From the NCBI RefSeq assembly GCF_000003815.2, contig NC_049996.1:2721516-2785515 (forward strand): 64,000 nt of DNA, written 5' to 3'. A program made the translations under genes and the position numbers. This DNA is from Branchiostoma floridae. Its lineage: Eukaryota > Chordata > Leptocardii > Amphioxiformes > Branchiostomatidae. The notes beneath the pieces are model-generated. The model was given only the letters and a program-made list of their open reading frames with translations. It was not told the DNA's origin and did not search any database. Below are positions 57,350-64,000 of this stretch, in pieces. How positions within the stretch are numbered: position 1 is the first letter of the stretch; each line of letters opens with the position of its first letter.

Positions 57350-57706
57350 AATGTAAAGGTAGGTCTATAGCCATTTTGAAGCCGTATATGCAGTGTTTGT
57401 TTTTTTGTTACCCACTGCATTTAGGGCACGGTATTAGAAGGTGGAGCCCATCCCTCTCCTTTTACCGCCATTTACCTTCCCAACAAGAAACACCTGTTCC
57501 ACCATACCCCCCACTGTATTGGGGACCTTAACAAATAAATAGATTAATCAAACCGAAGTCATGATCAGGTGCCCATTTTTACACCTGGGTGAAGTGAGGA
57601 AAGTTGTATTAAGTGCATAAAGTTGTTTGAGAACATATCAGGGAATTCGAACCTCTGGGTTCTGGGCCAAGCTCCCGAACCATTATACCAACGCGAAACC
57701 ACAAGA
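57350..57706 (-). mobile_element. tRNA-derived SINE, minus strand
   Basis: On the minus strand TGGTATAATGG (57681-57691, A box) and GGTTCGAATTCCC (57642-57653, B box) are spaced as in a tRNA gene, forming an internal Pol III promoter. The body shares GTGTAAAAATGGG and GAGAGGGATGGGCTCCACCT with 62135-62393. It carries a short AT-rich insertion near 57530. Confidence 0.8.
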
Positions 57707-58334
57707 TGACGGTACCCAGACCCTGAACTACAGTAGACTTATCTTTTTCTTTCTATTTTAAAGGCACGATTTTGGAATGTGACATAAGCGTGAATTCAAA
57801 TTAAAACACCATATTTTAATCACCCAGTCTTGTTTTGTAACAAAACCTCAAAATTACAGACTATATATATTACGACCCTTTTCCCTGGGGGCCAACACCT
57901 GTGTTACAAAAATCACCAAAGCGAACGATTTCCATCCGTCAACACGTCAAAAAATGTTGATCAAACATTCCCAGAAAACCACAGGAAGACTGGAAGGGGT
58001 TTGAACAATGGTTTGTCTCGCCACTGACAAGGGGGTTCATGTATACAAAAGACGACGTGACATATTATATACAGGTAATGTGTACTTACCTGTGTTGTGT
58101 AACAATGCGCGCTATTGTTGGAGCTGTTTGTTCCACTTCCTGTTTTGACTCGTTGGGAATTACTCAATCTTTCAACCGTTGCGAACACAAGTTATCTGCT
58201 TTTTTTTGCAAACTGAAGCACATATAGCTCAATACTAAAACCCATAGCACGTTACATAGAGAATTTCATTGCACGACAAACGTACACGGTACAACGTATG
58301 ATAACAACTAACGTTACATGTGCCAAAAAGTAGT

Positions 58335-58462
58335 TGTCACTGACGAAGGATAGTGGATTCTATCCGAAACGTCTGACCGTTTCCAAAACCATATTCAGTT
58401 GCTTGAGTAACTACTTTTGGGCGTATCTTATTACCTGGATGTCTAACCTACAGAGACGTAAT
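58335..58462 (+). mobile_element. retroelement 3' tail with hammerhead-like motif (Penelope-like suspected)
   Basis: CTGACGA (58340), a perfect 6-bp stem GGATAG/CTATCC and GAAAC (58366) resemble a hammerhead ribozyme core with one extra A. ATCTTATTACCTGGATGTCT follows at about 58427. The same tail recurs at 3954-3990. No coding part is present. Confidence 0.5.
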
Positions 58463-58586
58463 GTTACATGTATTACACATAGTACAAAATAGAGGCATAG
58501 GAAAAAAACTAAACATTCTAATTACTAAAAACAGTAAGAGCTAACATGGGGCTTTGATAAAGTAATACAATTGAGTGAGGCTAATC

Positions 58587-58754
58587 TAATCTCCAAGTAG
58601 ATCCTACGGTAGCATAAGATAGCACCACAAGTTAGCCGAGGAGTGAAACCGGCCTAGAAGTGTGTATGCTACCGTCTGACTCCCTTTGGCCGACTATACT
58701 CCTTGGCCAGCTTTGATACTGTCTTATGCCACCGTAGGATCTTCTTGGAGATTA
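58587..58754. mobile_element. MITE, TCTCCAAGCAGA family, copy 1
   Basis: TAATCTCCAAGTAGATCCTA with CGGTAGCATAAGATA at the left is inverted at the right end. The middle has GACTCC and ACTCCTTGGCCAGC blocks. Confidence 0.85.
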
Positions 58755-58797
58755 ATTGTCTTTTACACGCATACATACGATCATGTGCACACAAATA

Positions 58798-58969
58798 TTC
58801 TCCAAGCAGATCCTACAGTAACATAAGATTGTATGAAAAGCTGACAAAGGAGTGAACGTGGCCGGCCTTGGAGTGTGCATGCTACCGGTGACCGTCTGAC
58901 TCCTTTTAGCCGACTATACTCCTTGACCAGCTACTGTATTATGGCACCGTAGGATCTGCTTGGTGATTA
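58798..58969. mobile_element. MITE, TCTCCAAGCAGA family, copy 2
   Basis: TTCTCCAAGCAGATCCTACA at the left and TGTAATCC-like inverted end at the right (TAGGATCTGCTTGGTGATTA). It is the same length and order as the copy 44 bp upstream. Confidence 0.85.
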
Positions 58970-59119
58970 GGCCTTCCTCGCCTTCGGCTACATATTAATG
59001 ACTTGTCTGATCTTTGATAGGACCCTGTCTGGCACACAGGTGCCCCCAAGGCGTCAACCGCACAACTAATCAGCGACAGGGAATTGGGGCGACTTTCATT
59101 TCCGCCATTTTCCTGTCTT

Positions 59120-59600
59120 CAAAAAGATCACGCTTGCATACCAAGTGTTCGTCCGGCCTTTATTCCATACACTGTACACGTATTTTCTTTTTATTACCTT
59201 CGCCAAGAAGGTTATGTTTTCAGGAGCATTTTTCCGTTTTCAAAATGATCACGCTTGCATACCAAGTGTTCGTCCCGCTTTCATTCTACACACTATACAT
59301 GGGTGTAGTTTCTTTTTACCACCTTCTCGATCCAAGAAGGCTATCTTTTCAGGGGAATTTTCCCGTCTTAAAAAATCACGCTTACATTCTAAGTGTTCAT
59401 CCGGCCTTTGTTCTACACAACACACTATACATGGATGTAGTTTATTTTTACTACCTTCACCAAAAAGGCTATCTTTTCAGGGGCATTTTTCCGGTTAAAA
59501 AAAAGACAAAAAGATCACGCTTGCAAACCAAGTGTTCGTCCGGCTTTCATTCTACAAACTATACATAGGTGTAGGTTCTTTTTACTACCTTCACCAAGAA
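59120..59600. repeat. about 125-bp tandem repeat, four copies
   Basis: CACGCTTGCATACCAAGTGT-like starts recur at about 59128, 59247, 59376 and 59516, each followed by TTCATTCTACA, TTTTTACTACCTTC and a TTTTCAGGGG..TTTTTCC block. The last copy runs into a GTGT-rich repeat. Open frames over it repeat at the same period and are not called as genes. Confidence 0.85.
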
Positions 59601-59858
59601 GTTAATGTTTTTGTGTGTGTGTCTGCGTATATGTGTCTGTCTGTGTCTATGCGTGTGAGCAGGGTAAGTTGAGAATGCCTGGATGGATTGTTTTGATACT
59701 TTGTATATTGGTAGGTGTTCAGGGGAACTCAAAATGATGACATTTCGGCCCCCCTAGCGGCTCGCTATGATACTACAGTGGAACTTCAGTTTTTTATATC
59801 TCGTGTAGCATGCTATTGGACATTCTATGGTCATTTTTTTGTGGTAGATAGCTCTGAT

Positions 59859-59955
59859 TCACTCTCCAAGCAGAGGTTGTTGGAGAAAATTGTGACCTTT
59901 TTCTTATATGCCGTATATTTTGACCAGCCTCCCCACCAACCTCTGCTTAGAGAGT
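59859..59955. mobile_element. short MITE with 9-bp target duplication
   Basis: CACTCTCCAAGCAGAGGTTG at the left is inverted as CAACCTCTGCTTAGAGAGT at the right. AGCTCTGAT flanks both sides (59850-59858, 59956-59964). The ends share TCTCCAAGCAGA with the two larger MITEs upstream. Confidence 0.85.
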
Positions 59956-60339
59956 AGCTCTGATATGCTTTAAAACGAAACAAAGACAAGACAAGGGTAA
60001 TGTGGCACTACGCAAAATACAACTTATTTTAACAATGTTACTTTGGCTATTCGACGTCACTTAAAGCTTTTACTGGCCCAGCATTTATCTGTGTGTTCAA
60101 TTTTGCCTTACCACGTCAACCCATGACATATGGTGCAACAGGAAAACACTTCCAACCCACATTCACATTGTAAAACCCGCAGTTATCTGACTACAATCAA
60201 TATCTACATGTACCATTTTATGACTGTTCTTGCCAAGTCAGCATATCATGATAACAACTAACGCATCAATGCCAGAATTTGACTTCGGATCGATTTATGT
60301 TATACATGTATATGCTTCATTGGGATCTAGATATAGTTC

Positions 60340-60523
60340 ACCTTTATCCGCAGGGTAACCTATTTCCGTTGTTATATCAAACAGAATTATTTTCAAATAT
60401 TTGGGTGACTTTTATCCGCCGTTGCATCAAACTGCAACATTTTTAAAATCCCTCGACATGATATCACTAAATTTTACCCTGTTTTGAAAAACAACGGATA
60501 TAGGTTACCACGCGGATAAAGGT
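60340..60523. mobile_element. MITE, 184 bp, ACCTTTATCCGC ends
   Basis: ACCTTTATCCGCAGGGTAAC and CTATTTCCGTTGTT at the left are inverted at 60487-60523 with few changes. An inner TTTTATCCGCCGTTG near 60411 is a further partial copy. Confidence 0.85.
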
Positions 60524-62134
60524 AAAGTAGCGTTATAGGTAACGGTGTACGAATACAAAATCCACGAACCCCTTACTTCAAAGCACCAAATGTTTTATGA
60601 ATGTAGACTCGCTTATTCTAATGCTACCTACGTATACGTTGCCCCAAGAACTAACTCAAAAAGGTAAGATCATAACAATACAGCCGTGTGAAAAGGTAAA
60701 GCAAACAAAGACTACAGTATTTACTTGAAATCAATGTCAGAACGTGTTGTACACCTGACATAGATCAATGATGCGTTACACGCTCCATATGGTATGTCAC
60801 GTCAAGTATAAGCGTTCACGGCAAAACGTTCTACATAATCATTATCTTTAGACAGGTAACATTTGTCAGGCCACAGAGACTCGAGTCTCGCATGAGTCAG
60901 ATAATAAGTCACTGACACAAAGGGATAAACTAGCGGGACGGTTCGGTAACCTCCTGGGAGTGATTGTAAGGATGAGTGACGGGATGGATCGTTATTCCCT
61001 TGGGAGGGAGGGGTGAAAAATTATTGTGTTCATGGGGCCCGTATAAGGTGACGTCATTAATACGAGGTTTGTGTAAGCATCTTCTCTTTAAGCACAGATA
61101 CATGCATGCTACCCTTTTATGAGCATACATATGGTCATTTTTTACCTCCATTGAGATAGAGGTATTGTTTTCGGTGTGTCTGTGTGTTTTTGTGGATATT
61201 TGTTGTTGGTATTACAACAGCTGGATGAAATGTGGTGATCATGTAAGTACGTCTTGGGAAGACGAAGATCAAAGTCAAGTTTGGGTCTCCTAGCACTTGT
61301 CCTTGGTACTGCAGCATAACTGTCGGTCTTTGTATCTTTTACCCTGGATATACGATGGTCTTGTTATACATCTCTTTAAGTAGACTTTATTTGTAAGTTA
61401 TTTCAGTGGTGTGTATTTTTCACTAGATCCCTTGAAAACCGCTTCAATGTAAAGACATAGAAAATGGTGCAAAAAGGCTTCAAAGACAAACCGAGTCAGT
61501 CATCACATCTGCTCGGAGTTTATCACTGTCACCACAGCACTAGAGGTTGCTTTTTATCTAATTAGCTGTAGTGGGAGGGTGGAGCAGGAAAATGGGCTAG
61601 ATTTTGGCTAAGATAACATTGTTAGTGATAATACTGTATTTGCGTTCTACCAATGCACTGAGCTGGTAAAAATAGATGGTATAGTTTTACTTCAACATTT
61701 TGCTGTTAAAGACATCTAAAATACAAGAGTACGAACTGTATTTTCATTTACACAAGATAGTTCTATTTCTGACATTATCGTCTCTTAGAATTGACAGACT
61801 TTGTATAAGTAAAGAAACGAATTTTCCCTCAATGTCTGAATTCTGTACAAAGTGCATGGATAGAAGAAAATATGTTTAAAATATCCCTTGTTTAATCTCC
61901 TTGAGAAAAGATACGATGAATCTATCTACGAAAGCGAAACGCCCACTCACAGAAGTGGTTGATATCCCACGACTGTATGACGTCATGCATGATTGACAGG
62001 TGCAAAGGACGATGGCGACAGGTACAACACTAGAGGATTACCTCCCGTACTGGGTCAATCTGTCACCGGAAAGATGGCGGGAAAATCCTAGTAAATCACC
62101 ATGAAATGGGACAGATTACCAATCACAACGCAGC
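60524..62134. other. intergenic DNA, no gene recognised
   Basis: Nothing coding could be supported. TACCTCCATTGAGATAGAGGTA at 61144-61165 is a small palindrome at the edge of a GTGTGT-type repeat like those in NXPE intron 2. Confidence 0.5.
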
Positions 62135-62393
62135 CAGTAAAAAGGGTAAATGTAGTCCCATAGCCTTTTTTGAAGCCGTAGGGGCAGTGGGTTGTTATCC
62201 ACTGTGTCTAGTGTACAGTATTGGAAGGTGGAGCCCATCCCTCTCCTTCCATTGCCTTTTACCTCCCCAACCGAAGTCAGGTACCCATTTTTACACCTGG
62301 GTAGAGTGAGGAATGTCAAGTGCCTTTCCAAAATGACAGGAATTGAACCCGAAACCTCTGGCCCTTGAGGTCTCATTGATGTATTACTCCGCG
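62135..62393 (-). mobile_element. tRNA-derived SINE, minus strand, second copy
   Basis: On the minus strand GGGTTCAATTCCTG is a B box, followed by the same body blocks as 57350-57706 (GTGTAAAAATGGGTACCTG, GGAGAGGGATGGGCTCCACC, ACGGCTTCAAAAAAGGCTAT). The A box is diverged. Confidence 0.7.
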
Positions 62394-64000
62394 AGTGGAC
62401 ACCCTAAAATAGATCCGAGCCAAAAAAATAAACGGCTGCATGGACGCGTGTTTTTAGCGGTGAGAAATTCCCTTTTAGCCAGCGGAACTGATCTCAAAAG
62501 TTAGATTGGTGAAAGCTTGTTTGTAACTGAAGATATTAGCAGGTAAAGTTTTGCAGCCGCGCGCTAGGTCGGAGGTACACAGCCCTGGGTTCTGAGTGGT
62601 GCGGTTGTACACTCAAAGCGAAAAAAAGTGCCTTTTGTGGGGATTGACTAATCGTCGTTTGTAATTGCTATAAAAAAAAGTTCCTACGCATAGTTTACGT
62701 TGACAATATTTTCCCACGATATAGGGTAAATGTGCTCAACATAGAATGAAAAATCTGCTGAAATTTTACGTAGCGTCATTATGAACGCGCCCATGAAAAA
62801 TACGAATTATAACATACAAGTCTATGGAAAGAAGAAACTCATCAATGAGACCTTGAGTCAGCTAGCCCACCCACTCGTCCATTCGATGCCACCTTTTTTT
62901 AACCACAGAAACAGAAGTCGCCATGTGACTTACGGAAGCAAATATGAGCTCAGTAAATCGCCATTTCCGGTGTCCAGACCCACCTGCCTTGTTTACCTAC
63001 CTGGGATAGTTTCGCATGACATCATGCATACCCACCCGTGAGAAGATAGTGTAACCACCCGGACTCTACCATTCCATCGTGGCAACACTTTAAAAACACA
63101 AAATAACACAACAAAATACCATTTAACAGTAATAAAATACTCATCATACACGCATATAATTGACATATTCATCTATACAAAGGCTGGGTCATATTATAGC
63201 AATGTTTAAAGCGATTTGTAAAAATGACGTCATTGCTACACCCTCCCGTGGAAGAGTGGTATCGCCCATGACGTCACCTGAAGCACCACCTGAGTGGCTA
63301 TACGGGGAAACGCCGGTTTAGAGGACACACACGTTTTAAAACCCGTCCGTGTATTTCCTCCCTATCAACGTCAACGAACCACACAAACATTTGGAGAGGG
63401 GAGAGGCTCGTTAACAGGAGGGAAAAGTCCGTGGAAATCACCGGTGAGTTTGTGTTTATTTCTCGGGCCCTTGAGTGGGTTGAGCCCGTGTGTGTGAATA
63501 GGTAAGACCTGGCGATGTGAAACAATAACACAAGGTACCAAACCGTACGAATTGCACACAATACCGTACCAGGGATGCTAAGAATAGGGAGGACCATTTC
63601 TCGTTTACAAGGCGTATCTATATACACGTAGACATATGTTATATCGCACTGTTTCGTGTGTGTGAATATATGTACCATGCTCTGTAGACATATATACTGG
63701 ATAGACCGCTCTTAGGGCATTCATTTGGAAGCGGTCCAAAAAAATTAAATCCCCCATGGTATCGTGTCATCTTCTAGAGGGGTTTAATCAGTATCTCTAT
63801 TTTTCTCTCACGTGGTTGGCTAAGATGGTATCGACTAAATGCCAGCATTGTGAAATATAGCCTTCAAGCCGTGTTGGGTTTTATAATAATTTGGCGATGC
63901 AAAATTATATGACCAGAGCATATGTTGTAGTAGGTATGGTGATAGAAAGCTAGAAAAGGGTAGCCCCCATAGTAGGCCTCGTGGCTGGGCTGTTTTGGGG
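62394..64000. other. right end of window, no gene recognised
   Basis: Mixed-composition DNA with TGACGTCA-type motifs near 63227 and 63269. Short frames show no domain. A possible exon of an unseen gene cannot be excluded around 63400-63450 (CACCGGTGAGTTTG resembles a splice donor). Confidence 0.4.

Noticed and set aside
57640-57692. a functional tRNA gene on the minus strand
   Set aside because: A and B boxes are present but the acceptor stem and anticodon arm do not fold convincingly, and the sequence continues into a SINE body.
59014-59568. 184-codon frame
   Set aside because: Produced by the 125-bp tandem repeat; residues repeat with the DNA.

Overview
The window is eukaryotic. It has spliced genes with GT-AG introns, CA microsatellites, many small inverted-repeat transposons, tRNA-type SINEs and several LINE families. 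The mix of tandem C2H2 zinc-finger genes, tandem NXPE genes, CR1-like and Tx1-like LINEs and abundant MITEs suggests a marine invertebrate deuterostome, most likely a lancelet (Branchiostoma). That species call is inference from gene and repeat style, not a database match. Five runs of N (14180-14317, 18776-19674, 22233-22911, 46815-47074) break the sequence; four are listed by position and no others were seen, so the count of real gaps is four.

Layout. 1-1.75 kb: a 67-bp minisatellite, a relic of an NXPE intron and a MITE. 2.1-13.4 kb: three tandem plus-strand C2H2 zinc-finger genes or gene remnants (2082-3410, 6754-8475, 11655-13157). They share a leader splice acceptor, related 3' flanks and relic fingers beyond each stop. 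15.3-20.0 kb: NXPE-A, a six-exon plus-strand gene with a gap in its last exon. 19966-24565: a large inverted-repeat (foldback) transposon with a 9-bp target duplication, built of 51-bp repeats that look like splice modules. 24.6-36.5 kb and 36.5-53.8 kb: two copies of a roughly 12-kb tandem duplication. Each copy holds a zinc-finger relic, a 6.7-kb TIR element (carrying a truncated CR1-like LINE and a MITE), a zinc-finger 3' flank relic and an NXPE gene (B, then C). The second copy is enlarged by a 5.3-kb Tx1/L1-group LINE at 44414-49734, inserted 50 bp upstream of the NXPE-C start codon. 53.8-64 kb: gene-poor DNA packed with MITEs, SINEs and a retroelement tail.

How it fits together. The recurring theme is alternation of zinc-finger and NXPE sequence, best explained by repeated duplication of a mixed ancestral unit followed by decay of the finger genes. 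NXPE-C is the only NXPE copy open from start to stop (540 codons), with the GDS serine motif and a C-terminal DxxH. Even so, its third exon carries three single-base insertions that shift and then restore the frame. NXPE-B has a premature stop and a frameshift; NXPE-A has a different frameshift near the same point. The mobile elements give a relative clock. The 6.7-kb TIR element, the CR1 fragment and its MITE predate the duplication, because both copies have them. The foldback element and the Tx1 LINE are each in one copy only, with clean empty sites in the others.
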